This document shows positions 52,588 to 62,703 of a DNA stretch of 64,000 nt, piece by piece (position 1 is the stretch's first letter; each line of letters starts with the position of its first letter). This DNA is from Chitinophaga sp. YR573. Lineage in GTDB: Bacteria; Bacteroidota; Bacteroidia; Chitinophagales; Chitinophagaceae. Under the pieces are notes generated by a model that was not told where the DNA came from, did not search any database, and worked only from the letters and a program-made list of their open reading frames with translations. The DNA is taken from the NCBI RefSeq assembly GCF_900110995.1, contig NZ_FOJF01000001.1:885199-949198 (forward strand), in the 5' to 3' direction. Both the position numbers and the translations under genes were made by a program.

Positions 52588-54696
52588 TTATTCGCTCCAG
52601 ACCGATACAGCACCGGGTTTTAATATTTTTTCACCCACAATAATATTGGCGGTTTCAGGCATGTTCATGGTATAATTATCCGAGGAATAATTTACGGCCA
52701 CATAAAAACCATCCCGCCAGTAAACAAATACGCCAGGGGGATAATTTTCAGTGGTAACACCTGCTCCTGTATAAATTCCTTTCAGTATGTCTGTTTCCAG
52801 TTTAGCATCATCTGTATCCACACCGATATAGGTAACAGTGCCTTTACCAACCTTATGTTTCACTACCGCTGCTTTTCCGCTATAAAACTGGTTATCAAAT
52901 ACAGCGAGTGTTTCCGTGTTTTTATCAGGCGCCAGTAAATCGGCCCAGTTATTCCAGCTGTAATGGGTGGATCCCATAAGGATATCTCCTTTGGCGTTAC
53001 CTGAAAGCATATCGGTTGCTTTTACCTGTGCACCTATTAGCCCGGATATAGGAGCGGCACATTCAGCTTCCCAGAAGTGTCCCATGCGATCTTTAGTGGC
53101 TGTACGGCAGGTAATAATCAGGTGCCCTCCATTTGCGGCATATTCCCTCCATTTTTTTACCAAAGCACTATCAACCATTTCGTATGCAGGAATAATCACA
53201 AATTTGTATTTCGACAAATCAGCAGTTTCCGGTATCAAATCCACGGGGGCGCCAAATGACTTTGCTATTTCCAGGAATTTAATCGGGTAATTCCAGGTAT
53301 CCCATTGCCAGGTCTGTTTTTGCCGGTCAATAGTCCAGTAATTTTCCAGGTTCCAAAGAATTGCCGTTGACCGCGTAGCCAATTTTTCAGGCATTGAAGC
53401 ACCAGGTTTGTATAGCTTCCGCAATTCCTTTATTTCTTTCATGAATTGTATATATTCCTCGCCACCTGGTGAAGGACTTACACCATCTGTTTGTATTACG
53501 CCGGCATGGTATTGCTCAGCACTATAATTGATCTGACGGAACCGGTAGGAACAGGCAAGCTTTCCGCCAGCTGCAAAAGTGTGGTACAGCCACATTCGTA
53601 CCGTACCTGGTAAAAGCAATGGGTTATAACTACCCCAGTTTACCGGGCCGGGCTGAATTTCCATTACACCGGATACACCCCCAACCGATTTATAATATTC
53701 GGCAGCGAACAGGATAACGCTGCTATTTCCCAACCTGAATCCGAGGTCACCGATATTATTGCTGCCTCCATTCGGATAAGCTGTATAGGTAGCCAAATCA
53801 AGGTGTTTTGTCCGCCGCGGATCAGCACCTGTGGAAACTGCTGTATAATTGGTCGTCACAAACTGGTCCGTCGAAATGTGACGTCGTAATGTTGCTGCCT
53901 GAAAATCGAGAAATTCTGCCTGGGCATCTGCCGAGTATCTTTTAAAATCAAGCAAAGCATGAGGGTTATTGCCCCACCAACCTACCAGGGTGGTATTGGG
54001 GATGATAACCTGATCAAAATCATTATACCACTGGCTCCAGAAGGCAGTTCCCCAGGCAGTATTTAAAGCATCTATTGTTTTGTATTTGTCCTTTAGCCAC
54101 TGCCTGAATGCCTCCTGCGAAGAAGGGCTATAATCAGGTTTGGCATCAGGCTCATTATCGAGTTGCCAACCTATTACATTCTTATTCTGACCGTAACGTC
54201 TGGCCATTTCAGTTAGCACTAATTCTACAAACTTGCGATAAGCAGGATTAACGATTGACCCTAATCCACGTGTGCCGTGCTCACCACGGATGTAATGACC
54301 GTCCATCACAAAAGTTTCAGGATAATTCGCCCTCATCCAGGCCGGCGTGGTTGCAGAAGGAGTACACATCAGCACTTTCAAGTTGTATTTAGTGCAGAGG
54401 CCTATCACCTTATCAAGCCATGCAAACTCAAATTTCCCTTCTTCGGGCTCCATTTTAAACCAGGCAAATTCGGCCAGATGTACAAACTCATAGCCCATAC
54501 CGGCAATTCTTTTTATATCCCGCTCCCATTGGTTTTCGTTCCAATGCTCAGGATAATAATAGATGCCGGTCGTAATAAGATTTTTCTCAGGAAAGAAGTG
54601 ACTGGCTACCTGCGAAGTTGCATTCTGCGCATTGACTATACCTGCCATCATGATGCCAGTGAAACCGAGTACTAATCGCCTTACTATTTTTTTCAT
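52588..54696 (-). CDS. GH42 beta-galactosidase, exported
   Basis: 702 residues with a signal peptide (1-23, VNAQ). GH42 signature: 'TGIYYYPEHWNENQWERDIKRI' start, acid/base E182 in WQLDNEP, nucleophile E346 in VMEIQPGPVNW, trimer-forming domain (about 420-620) and C-terminal beta-domain. GH42 enzymes usually work inside the cell or periplasm on beta-galactosides; with the GH2 gene this gives the locus two beta-galactosidases. Upstream of it is a 108-base gap with a strong hairpin (54755-54793). Confidence 0.9.
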   Translation of the reverse strand: MKKIVRRLVLGFTGIMMAGIVNAQNATSQVASHFFPEKNLITTGIYYYPEHWNENQWERDIKRIAGMGYEFVHLAEFAWFKMEPEEGKFEFAWLDKVIGLCTKYNLKVLMCTPSATTPAWMRANYPETFVMDGHYIRGEHGTRGLGSIVNPAYRKFVELVLTEMARRYGQNKNVIGWQLDNEPDAKPDYSPSSQEAFRQWLKDKYKTIDALNTAWGTAFWSQWYNDFDQVIIPNTTLVGWWGNNPHALLDFKRYSADAQAEFLDFQAATLRRHISTDQFVTTNYTAVSTGADPRRTKHLDLATYTAYPNGGSNNIGDLGFRLGNSSVILFAAEYYKSVGGVSGVMEIQPGPVNWGSYNPLLLPGTVRMWLYHTFAAGGKLACSYRFRQINYSAEQYHAGVIQTDGVSPSPGGEEYIQFMKEIKELRKLYKPGASMPEKLATRSTAILWNLENYWTIDRQKQTWQWDTWNYPIKFLEIAKSFGAPVDLIPETADLSKYKFVIIPAYEMVDSALVKKWREYAANGGHLIITCRTATKDRMGHFWEAECAAPISGLIGAQVKATDMLSGNAKGDILMGSTHYSWNNWADLLAPDKNTETLAVFDNQFYSGKAAVVKHKVGKGTVTYIGVDTDDAKLETDILKGIYTGAGVTTENYPPGVFVYWRDGFYVAVNYSSDNYTMNMPETANIIVGEKILKPGAVSVWSE

Positions 54697-54754
54697 TACG
54701 TGAATTTCTATTTCAATATATTTAATAGCAACAATGCCTGTTTTCGGGTAAGAG

Positions 54755-54793
54755 ATGTATAAGGGACTCAGTAAAACTTCATCCCTTATACAT
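54755..54793. other. Intercistronic hairpin, GH5-GH42 gap
   Basis: ATGTATAAGGGA (54755-54766) pairs exactly with TCCCTTATACAT (54782-54793) around a 15-base loop. Neither strand has a T-tract after the stem, so it is not a standard terminator. It sits in the largest gap of the locus C operon and could mark an mRNA processing or stability point. Confidence 0.6.
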
Positions 54794-54804
54794 ACAAAGG
54801 CTAT

Positions 54805-56268
54805 TTATTTTCCTCCTTCATTGATAGCATCAATAGAGCGTTTATCAAGCACCGCATTAGTTCGCCTGTCCAATGCACCACCAGTATCCCAGTAAAAGGG
54901 TTTAATACCATTGGCAATTGCCTGTTTGGTTATATAAGTCAACCAATAATCCACAGAAGCGTTGTGAGTGTCCAGATCTTTGGGAACATTCTTACTGCCA
55001 CCTCGTCTATAGGTTCCGTATTCACCCATTATGACAGGAATTTGTTTATCTGCGAATTTGGTTTTCATCTTGCCAAAGGAAGTATTTACATCACTTTCTT
55101 CTCCCCAGGTAGAATTGCGATCAGGTTCAATGGTAGAATGATGTCCCGTACCCCAGTAATAAAACATTTTACCCCAGGACGCATCGCCATCCATTAAACA
55201 GAATTGGTATGGAGAATAATAATGCACTTCAACCATCATACGATCTTTGATCGCATCTGTAGGAAGAGTATTCATCAGATTACTGGTTTTATCAATATCC
55301 GTTGCCGGCCCCTGAACCACAAGCACCCTGTAGCTGTTACGTCCACCGGTAGACCGGACTGCGTTGATGAAGGTTTGATGATAACTGATGAGTATTCCCA
55401 TTTGCTCCGCATTTTCAACTGGCGGTTCATTGGCGCTTGCAAACATCAGATGCTCATCAAAATCACGCATAGTGGTAGCAATTTGTTCCCAGAATGCTTT
55501 TTGTTTGGCATTGACTGAATCTTGTTTTGCCTTGTTAATATTGTTGTCCAGCCAGCCACCGTCCCAGTGAATATTGAGTAAAACATACATATCGTTATTG
55601 ACACAATATTGAACCACCTGTTTTACCCGGTTGAGCCAGGCATCCTGAATCTTGGCAGTAGTTTTGTCGGAAAACTGGTTCCATGCACAGGGCAGGCGGA
55701 TAGCAGTAAATCCCTGCTGTTTTACAGCTTGTATATAACTTTCAGTAATCAAGGGATTTCCCCAGGCGGTTTCTCCACCAATAGCTTCCAGAGTATTTCC
55801 AATGTTCCAGCCCAGTTTAAATTTAGCAGCCAACTGCACTGCAGTACTTTCCATACCGGTTGGATCTGCCTGGGCAGGTGATATATTATAGCCTGGATAT
55901 AAGCCGCTGGCTTGTGTTATGTTAATCCTGCGGATCTGGCTATTTCCCGCGTTAACCTCCAACACCGTGGATCTGGGAGCACCTGTAGTATTGGCAACAG
56001 TAGTTAACCGGATGGAATCACTGCTGCTCTTTCCGGTGGAGGGGCTTACCTGCAACCAGGAAGAAGCCGGATTACTGATAGTCCATTCTACGTTACTGGT
56101 GATTGTTACATTGGAAGCACCTCCTTCTGCCTGAAAAGCAATTTCAGATAAAGAGACTGACAATTCAGGTGTAATTCCACTCTTTTTACTACAGTATGCA
56201 AACAGTACAACGGAAATAATAAGTCCGGTAAGTCCACACCAACTTTTGGTTTTCATGTTCATGTTCAT
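54805..56268 (-). CDS. BACON-GH5 endo-glucanase lipoprotein (GH5_4 xyloglucanase-like)
   Basis: 487 residues. Lipoprotein signal (Cys26 in VVLFAYC), a BACON domain (about 34-121: 'LSLSEIAFQAEGGASNVTITS ... ITQASG' layout), then a GH5 barrel (about 145-485): 'LGWNIGNTLEA' (subfamily 4 motif), 'IRLPCAWN', E281 in ASANEPP (acid/base), E416 in VIMGEYG (nucleophile). BACON plus GH5_4 is the architecture of BoGH5A, the surface endo-xyloglucanase of Bacteroides ovatus. It would cut polysaccharide at the cell surface ahead of SusC/SusD. Initiation could be at any of three close ATG codons (MNMNMK). 22 bases after the binding-protein gene. Confidence 0.92.
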   Translation of the reverse strand: MNMNMKTKSWCGLTGLIISVVLFAYCSKKSGITPELSVSLSEIAFQAEGGASNVTITSNVEWTISNPASSWLQVSPSTGKSSSDSIRLTTVANTTGAPRSTVLEVNAGNSQIRRINITQASGLYPGYNISPAQADPTGMESTAVQLAAKFKLGWNIGNTLEAIGGETAWGNPLITESYIQAVKQQGFTAIRLPCAWNQFSDKTTAKIQDAWLNRVKQVVQYCVNNDMYVLLNIHWDGGWLDNNINKAKQDSVNAKQKAFWEQIATTMRDFDEHLMFASANEPPVENAEQMGILISYHQTFINAVRSTGGRNSYRVLVVQGPATDIDKTSNLMNTLPTDAIKDRMMVEVHYYSPYQFCLMDGDASWGKMFYYWGTGHHSTIEPDRNSTWGEESDVNTSFGKMKTKFADKQIPVIMGEYGTYRRGGSKNVPKDLDTHNASVDYWLTYITKQAIANGIKPFYWDTGGALDRRTNAVLDKRSIDAINEGGK

Positions 56269-56290
56269 CTATTTGGTTAAAAATATTCTA

Positions 56291-57481
56291 CTACTTAATC
56301 TTCACTACCCTGATATTATCAATAGCGGCTTGTAAACCAGATGCCGAAGGAGAGGCAGAAAAGTTCTTGGTCTGGATATTTACAGCTCCGTTGCCCGAGC
56401 TACCCAGCAAAGTGGTCAGACTTGCAGCTGCCGTACCTTTACCGTCATTAGCCCTGAACGTTGATAATGGAATGGTTACTGTATGCCAACCCTTTGTGGT
56501 AAAGGGAGTAACAGTGGCATTGGCACCTTGCCACGGTTCATAGCGGGCCATATAATCAAACGCATAACCTTTTACTACATAAATAGAGGTGCCACTCCAG
56601 GCGTCAGGAACATTGATCTCAAACTTAAAGGCGTATTGATCAATAGGAAGGCTTAAACTGTCAACAGGGACCCACTGTACGTCGTTGGTATTGATACTCC
56701 GTTGTGAATTCCACCAGTTACCATCACCGGCAGGCAGAATATCATTGCTTAATACCGCATAATAGCCCCTGTTACCTGGAAAATTAACACTGCTGTTATC
56801 AGTGTTGGTACCCCAACTGAAAGTATTTATATTATCAAAATCACAGAGAACGCCGGTCGTGGAATCATTTACATTAAAGGCGGTAGAAGCTGTGCCGGAT
56901 TTTGTGGTGATCACTACAGGTCCGCTTTGTGAAAGCGCCGGCAGTACAAATCCGATGGACGTACCATCAGCGGCTGTAGCATAATTGGTAATTGGCGCAC
57001 CGGCAAAAGTTAGTTCGTTTATAAAAAATAAATTAAGCCCATTGATATAAACGGAATCGCCCTCGTTGGCATTTTCGTTGGAAATGCTGCTAATAGTAGG
57101 CGGCGGAGCCACAATGCCGAATGTAAAAGTGGTAGTCCCCTGCCTGGTAATATAGCGGATGGTGTTCAGGCTTTCTGCAGGCACCGATGGAAATGGTATC
57201 ACGGCGGGTACCAATACAGTAGCACTGGTATCTGAAAACATTACACTGTTGATAGTAGCGGGTACGCCGTTGAAGGAGATCTGTACGGCATCCTTTAAAT
57301 TATGTCCGATAAGCACCACCCATTGACCGGTAGTGATAGAATTAACAAGCGTATCAGCAGGTGAGGCTGCATAATTTCTAACGTTTGTTATGACAGGAGC
57401 TCTTTCAGTTACCTCCTTCTTACAAGCTGATTGCATCAGGGCAAAGACAGCAGTAAGAACAAAAAATATTATTTTATTCAC
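56291..57481 (-). CDS. TIG/IPT-domain surface glycan-binding lipoprotein, locus C
   Basis: 396 residues. Lipoprotein signal MNKIIFFVLTAVFALMQSAC (Cys20). Two IPT/TIG immunoglobulin-like domains (about 30-125, 'GQWVVLIGHNLKDAVQISFNG'; and about 128-205, 'EGDSVYINGLNLFFINELTF'), then a C-terminal carbohydrate-binding beta-sandwich (about 210-396) with many aromatic residues ('GDGNWWNSQRS', 'ARYEPWQGAN'). The position after SusD and before the surface endo-enzyme is that of SGBP-B proteins in xyloglucan loci. No catalytic residues. 22 bases after the SusD gene. Confidence 0.85.
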   Translation of the reverse strand: MNKIIFFVLTAVFALMQSACKKEVTERAPVITNVRNYAASPADTLVNSITTGQWVVLIGHNLKDAVQISFNGVPATINSVMFSDTSATVLVPAVIPFPSVPAESLNTIRYITRQGTTTFTFGIVAPPPTISSISNENANEGDSVYINGLNLFFINELTFAGAPITNYATAADGTSIGFVLPALSQSGPVVITTKSGTASTAFNVNDSTTGVLCDFDNINTFSWGTNTDNSSVNFPGNRGYYAVLSNDILPAGDGNWWNSQRSINTNDVQWVPVDSLSLPIDQYAFKFEINVPDAWSGTSIYVVKGYAFDYMARYEPWQGANATVTPFTTKGWHTVTIPLSTFRANDGKGTAAASLTTLLGSSGNGAVNIQTKNFSASPSASGLQAAIDNIRVVKIK

Positions 57482-57503
57482 GGTATAATAGTTTTAGTAT
57501 TTT

Positions 57504-59081
57504 TTAATAATAAGATACCGGAGGTTCCAGCAGTTTAGGGTTGGCCGTAACCTCAGAAGAAGGTATTGGAAAAGTGAAACTTTGAATGGTTGCAGGCGTA
57601 ACAATGCCATATGGATCTGCAGGTGTTAAAACACCATTCGGAAGGGTAAATGTTACACGCCTTTCCCCGTTTAATTTGCTGATTGCCTTGACTGGGTTAT
57701 AATAAGATAATCTAACCAGGTCTATCCAATATTGTCCCTCTCCTGCCAGTTCAATTCTTCTCTCATTAATCAGAGTATCAATATCTATCATACTGGCAGG
57801 AGCAATCCCGGCTCTTGCTCGAACTTTATTAAAGTAAAGAAGCGCCTCACCGTCTGCACTTGAGCCATTGTTACCAAGTATTGATTCAGCGTAAATGAGA
57901 TAAACATCCGCCAGTCTTAATAAAGCATTATGCTCCGTAGAGGAAGTCAGGGTCATAGTTGGCGCATTATTATCCTTGTTTGTGCCGATAATATGCTTCT
58001 TCAATCCACAATCGCCTGTAAATTTATACCCTCCGCCTGCTGCATTCAACTCCGGGTAATAATCCCCATTAATCATAAAAGTAGCCTTGCGCCTCAGGGA
58101 ATCCGTTGTAGTATAAAGTTGGTACATATCTATAGTTGGGCGAATACTAAACCAGCCGGCCTGACCATTGGCAGATATTTCTGTACCACCCGGAGAATAG
58201 ATCTGCAGCATATTTCCTTCCAGCCAACCTCCACCCGGGGCCCACTGCAATGCAAACAATGACTCGGGATTATCGTTAAACTGGGTTTTAAAGATGTCGG
58301 CATAATTAGCTACCAGCGCCAGGCCACTGTTCTTACACACATTACCAGCGTATTTTTTTGCACTATCCAGGTAAGCCTGGTCTCTGGTGCCTCCATCATG
58401 ATTTAATCCGGCTGCTGTCAGATAAACCTTACTTAACATGCCTTGTGCCGACCAGGTAGTTACCCTTCCTGCGGCATCAGCAGTTGGAAGATTTCCGGCA
58501 GCAAAAATCAGGTCATTAATCGCGAATTTATATACGTCCTCCGTTTTTATACGGTTAACCAATGGAGATACAATCAGTTTACTGTTATCTTCAATAATAG
58601 GTACAGCACCCCATAACAGCGCCAGATTATAATATGCAAATCCACGTATAAAGCGGGCTTCAGCGATAGCAGCATTTTTATCTATATCAGGGATGGAAGC
58701 CGGCGCCTTTTGCATGATGGCATTAATAGTAACATTACAGTGTGTAATGATATTATACATCCCTTTCCAGTTGGAAATCATGATCCCGTTTAAGCCGGTA
58801 ACGGTAAAAGTATTAAGTTGCACAGCATCTCCCCAGTAACCAACCGCCATATTTCCACTCAGTACTTCGCCAACAGGTAAATAACAATTGTAGTTCCAGT
58901 CTCCCCAGGGTGTACCAGCATACAATGCAGCTGTTGCCAACCTGAGATCATTAGGAGTTTGATAAAAATTATCAGCACTTATCTGTGACAGGGGTGGACG
59001 ATCCAGAAAGCTTTTGGAGCATCCTGTCATAACGATCGTAATTAACAGGAAGACAATTATTTTATCCAATATTGATCTCAT
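57504..59081 (-). CDS. SusD/RagB-family outer-membrane lipoprotein, locus C
   Basis: 525 residues; lipoprotein signal ends at Cys21 (VMTGC). 'SKSFLDRPPLSQISADNFYQTPNDLRLATAALY' and the C-terminal 'ERRIELAGEGQYWIDLVRLSYY ... FPIPSSEVTANP' are canonical RagB/SusD. Two-gene pair with the SusC gene 28 bases upstream. It binds the polysaccharide fragments released by the surface GH5 and GH44 enzymes. Confidence 0.95.
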   Translation of the reverse strand: MRSILDKIIVFLLITIVMTGCSKSFLDRPPLSQISADNFYQTPNDLRLATAALYAGTPWGDWNYNCYLPVGEVLSGNMAVGYWGDAVQLNTFTVTGLNGIMISNWKGMYNIITHCNVTINAIMQKAPASIPDIDKNAAIAEARFIRGFAYYNLALLWGAVPIIEDNSKLIVSPLVNRIKTEDVYKFAINDLIFAAGNLPTADAAGRVTTWSAQGMLSKVYLTAAGLNHDGGTRDQAYLDSAKKYAGNVCKNSGLALVANYADIFKTQFNDNPESLFALQWAPGGGWLEGNMLQIYSPGGTEISANGQAGWFSIRPTIDMYQLYTTTDSLRRKATFMINGDYYPELNAAGGGYKFTGDCGLKKHIIGTNKDNNAPTMTLTSSTEHNALLRLADVYLIYAESILGNNGSSADGEALLYFNKVRARAGIAPASMIDIDTLINERRIELAGEGQYWIDLVRLSYYNPVKAISKLNGERRVTFTLPNGVLTPADPYGIVTPATIQSFTFPIPSSEVTANPKLLEPPVSYY

Positions 59082-59109
59082 AACTATTTATATTAAACAG
59101 ATGAATATT

Positions 59110-62100
59110 TTATTTGGTCAGTTTAATGTTCGCACCAACGGTAAATACACGTGGCTGCGGATAATAACCGCCGTCAACACCAGCAGACAACGGATCCCAT
59201 GATCCGATCTCAGGGTCCATTCCCTTATAGTTTGTAATGATGAATGCATTTGAAACATTGAAATAAACCCGCAGATATTTTATGTTGGCTTTAGCAATTA
59301 GTTTTTCGGGGAGAGTATATCCTAAAGAAATATTCTTACATCTCAAAAAACTTGCATTTTCTACGAACTTGTCAGAATTCCTGTTATTATCATTGGTATT
59401 ATCATTTCTAATTCCGGGTATCCTTGTTTCCGGATTAGTCACCTTTATATTATTAATATCAGTGGCACTCCCTGCCGGGTCAATCAGGGTTAGTTTCGCA
59501 TAGTCCATTAATGACCTGAGATAACCAAAACTGGTACCTGGGTATTCTCCATTTACGCGAAGCTGGTTAAAGACTTTATTGCCGATGTTTGCAGCGAAGA
59601 ATATATTCAAATCAACATTCTTGTAGGAGAAGGTATTATTGAAACCAATCTGGTATTTAGGTATGGGGGAACCGAGAAACGTTTGATCACGTTCATTAAT
59701 AACGCCATCACCATTTAAATCTTTGAACTTCAGATCACCATACCAGATGCTTCCACCGGCAGCCCCTACTGGTAATGGCACGCCATTTTTAGTCGGTAAC
59801 GCGTGGGTCTCCAAATCTTTTTTCGTTGCAAACACGCCCCCGTCAATAACATATCCGTAAAACTCCCCGATAGACCTGCCCACTACAGTTTTGCTGTACT
59901 GCCTGTCCAGTGAAGCTCCATCTGTATTCAGCTTAAGCACTTCATTAATATTGCGGGAAACTGTCACATCAGTTTTCCAGCTAAAATTTTTTGCTTTAAT
60001 ATTGATTGAACTGATTCTAAAATCAAAGCCCTTGTTATTAACACTACCTACATTGACATATGGGGCATCCAGCGCACCTGGCGAATAACCAATTGCCGTT
60101 CCGGAATACATCGGTAAAGGGATCTGCAAGACGAGTCCATCAGTCCTGCGATTATAAAAATCAACGGAGAAATTTATTCTCCAGTTAAAAAGCGCCCCAT
60201 CCAGCCCTATGTTTGCATATTTTGTTTTCTCCCATTGCACATAAGGGTTTCCCACATTCTGCGTAAGCTGTGCTATGCCCGTTAACCCGGTAGCCACAGT
60301 AGCCAGTGTAGAGGTATAGGCATAATCCCTGATATTCTGATTATTCGTTAAACCATAGCCCAGGCGCAGCTTTAATTCATTAATATCTTTTGCAGACTGC
60401 AGAAATTTTTCATTATTCAATTTCCACGCAAATGCTCCTGAGTAGGTAGTTACCCAGCGATTTTCAGAGGCAAACTTTGAAGAACCGTCTGCCCGCACAT
60501 TGGCGGTAAACAGATACTTGTCATTGATGCTAAAATTAATACGGCCAAAATACGATTCCTGGGCGCTTTGTCCTTTACTACCCGAATTAGTGGCGGTAGT
60601 AGGATCACCACTACTGATTACCTGCACATTATTAGAAGGGAAATTTGTTCTGCCCGCAGAAGCAGCTTCACTGGTATTTAGTTGCGCTTCATGCCCCAGT
60701 AAAGCATTTAGATTGTATTTATCTTTAAACAGATGTGAATAGGTAAGGAAGTTCCTTATAGTTGTAGATAAACTTTGCGAAGAACTATAGGACGCACTGT
60801 TATTATTGTTTTTTACAAGACCAAATGTATAGGAAGGATTAAACCGGTCTTCTGTTGCCATTGAAAAGCTTGCTGTCGCTTCATTCCGGAGGGTCAGATC
60901 TTTGGTAAAAGCAATTTCTGCATATAGATTACCAAAAAGCTGGTTTCTTTTTGCCTCGTCTTTATTAATAAGGGCTATCGCATATGGATTTACGGTGCTA
61001 TTAACCCATCCATTCGGGTTATAGGCCCCTCCCCAGCTTCCATCCTCATTTTTCACGGCTATATCCGGCGTCTGACTTAATGCTGTATTAATTACATTTG
61101 AGCTTGACGAATTCACATTTTCTTTTATGGTAACAAGTTGCAGGCTGGTACCGATCTTTAACCAATTGGTCGTTTTATTGTCAAGATTGAGTCTTAATGA
61201 AATTCTGCGGAATTTAGACCCAAGGGCTATACCTTCCTGGTTGAAATAGGAGGCTGACAGCAAATATTGTGTTTTTACATCCCCTCCGTTAATGGTCAAT
61301 GTATGGTTGTACATCGGTGCATTTCTAAAAAGCTCTTTTTGCCAGTTAGTACCCTCGCCCAGATACTTTGGATTTGCAAATTCCGGCCGGGTATCAAATC
61401 CCCATCCTAACCCTGTATTCCTTTCATTTATAAAAGTTGCATATTCCCTTAAATTCATCACAGGCAGCTTTTTAGGTATTTGCTGGTAGCCTGTATACAT
61501 ATCATAAGAAATGCTTGGCGGAGCGACCTGTCCTCTCTTGGTTGTTATTACTATTACGCCATTTGTTGCCTGTGAACCATAAATTGCCGTTGCAGATGCG
61601 TCTTTCAATACATCAATGGACTCAATTTCAGAAGGATTGATACCAGCCAATGGATTGACGCCTGTACCCAATGAGGCCGTACTACCAATAATGATCCCAT
61701 CTATTACGTACATAGGCGAACCTCCTCCAAAAGAAGACAAGCCACGGATCTGTATAGATACAGCTCCGCCTGGTTGACCTGATATTTGTTGAGCTACTAA
61801 GCCGGCAACCTTTCCCTGCAAAGCCTGGTCAAAGGTTACAGGTTGCGTTTTACGGATCTCATCACCGGAAACAGAAGATATTGCACCGGTAACGTCTGGC
61901 CGTTTTACTTTGCCGTAACCAATTACCACCACATCGTCCAACTGTGAAATATTCTCAGTCATTTCTACTACAAGGGAAGTAGTTTTAGCAACAACTTCTT
62001 TTCTCTGGTAACCTATCATTGTAATTACCAATACGCTTCCGGTGGAAGCATCGATCGTAAACTTTCCCGCCTCATCACTAATAGAGAAGCGACTAGTGCC

Positions 62101-62265
62101 TTTTAAGGTAACAGTTGCGCCGGGGACCGGGGTAGAATTACTTTTATTGATGATTCTACCACTTATCTTTATTGTTTGCGCAGAGAGGCTTATGCTGGAA
62201 AGGAATCCCCAAAGGATACCCAATAGCGGTAATATCTGCAGGCAAATCTTTTTGGTTGATTTCAT
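59110..62265 (-). CDS. SusC-family TonB-dependent transporter (no STN domain), locus C
   Basis: 1051 residues with a signal peptide (about 1-29, LSLSAQ). Starts directly with the carboxypeptidase-like domain (IKISGRIINKSNSTPVPGATV), then 'LDDVVVIGYGKVKRPD', plug ('VLKDASATAIYGSQATNGVI') and barrel ending 'RVFTVGANIKLTK'. The absence of an STN domain means regulation should not be through a FecR protein; in comparable loci a hybrid two-component sensor does it. A decayed fragment of such a sensor lies 450 bases upstream. First gene of the long locus C operon. Confidence 0.95.
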   Translation of the reverse strand: MKSTKKICLQILPLLGILWGFLSSISLSAQTIKISGRIINKSNSTPVPGATVTLKGTSRFSISDEAGKFTIDASTGSVLVITMIGYQRKEVVAKTTSLVVEMTENISQLDDVVVIGYGKVKRPDVTGAISSVSGDEIRKTQPVTFDQALQGKVAGLVAQQISGQPGGAVSIQIRGLSSFGGGSPMYVIDGIIIGSTASLGTGVNPLAGINPSEIESIDVLKDASATAIYGSQATNGVIVITTKRGQVAPPSISYDMYTGYQQIPKKLPVMNLREYATFINERNTGLGWGFDTRPEFANPKYLGEGTNWQKELFRNAPMYNHTLTINGGDVKTQYLLSASYFNQEGIALGSKFRRISLRLNLDNKTTNWLKIGTSLQLVTIKENVNSSSSNVINTALSQTPDIAVKNEDGSWGGAYNPNGWVNSTVNPYAIALINKDEAKRNQLFGNLYAEIAFTKDLTLRNEATASFSMATEDRFNPSYTFGLVKNNNNSASYSSSQSLSTTIRNFLTYSHLFKDKYNLNALLGHEAQLNTSEAASAGRTNFPSNNVQVISSGDPTTATNSGSKGQSAQESYFGRINFSINDKYLFTANVRADGSSKFASENRWVTTYSGAFAWKLNNEKFLQSAKDINELKLRLGYGLTNNQNIRDYAYTSTLATVATGLTGIAQLTQNVGNPYVQWEKTKYANIGLDGALFNWRINFSVDFYNRRTDGLVLQIPLPMYSGTAIGYSPGALDAPYVNVGSVNNKGFDFRISSINIKAKNFSWKTDVTVSRNINEVLKLNTDGASLDRQYSKTVVGRSIGEFYGYVIDGGVFATKKDLETHALPTKNGVPLPVGAAGGSIWYGDLKFKDLNGDGVINERDQTFLGSPIPKYQIGFNNTFSYKNVDLNIFFAANIGNKVFNQLRVNGEYPGTSFGYLRSLMDYAKLTLIDPAGSATDINNIKVTNPETRIPGIRNDNTNDNNRNSDKFVENASFLRCKNISLGYTLPEKLIAKANIKYLRVYFNVSNAFIITNYKGMDPEIGSWDPLSAGVDGGYYPQPRVFTVGANIKLTK

Positions 62266-62703
62266 TTTTTAGAGTTTAACGTCTGTAGGTAATTATCCTC
62301 AGGAGGCATTTTCAGCGAGGATGATATTTCATAAGGCTGGAATATTTGTAAAAAGAACCTGGCAATCTATTAGTGCCAATTCTTTTCAACAGCTTTCATT
62401 GTTCTTATGAGCTAATGTCTAAATGTGGTTTGTGACGACTTCAGGTTTACCTGTTTTAGGTGACCAACAAAGCAGAGGGCGGTTAGGATCTGCTATATAA
62501 GCAGAAAGACTAGCTAATAGGTCGCCAAACGAGGCATAGGCCAGCAAGTACAGCAGCAGCAATTCTAGTTTCATATACGTGGATTATATACTCGTAAAGC
62601 TATTGCTATGTTGCCAGAAACCGGGGTGTCATATGATTCAAACTGGGGGGATGAATGTTACAAATAACTGAATATCAATGGTAATATTTCGATAGGCGGG
62701 TCA
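62266..62703. other. Upstream region of locus C, mostly non-coding
   Basis: About 440 bases that should contain the SusC promoter. No clear TTTG/TAnnTTTG element could be picked on the minus strand. One short open frame (62419-62574) is listed separately with low confidence. Confidence 0.4.
62419..62574 (-). CDS. Possible small protein with hydrophobic N-terminus
   Basis: 51 residues from ATG 62572-62574 to TAG: starts MKLELLLLYLLAYASFGD and ends GKPEVVTNHI. The start looks like a short signal or membrane segment. No family recognised. In a region with decayed coding sequence next to it, it may equally be a leftover of a larger gene. Confidence 0.2.
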   Translation of the reverse strand: MKLELLLLYLLAYASFGDLLASLSAYIADPNRPLLCWSPKTGKPEVVTNHI

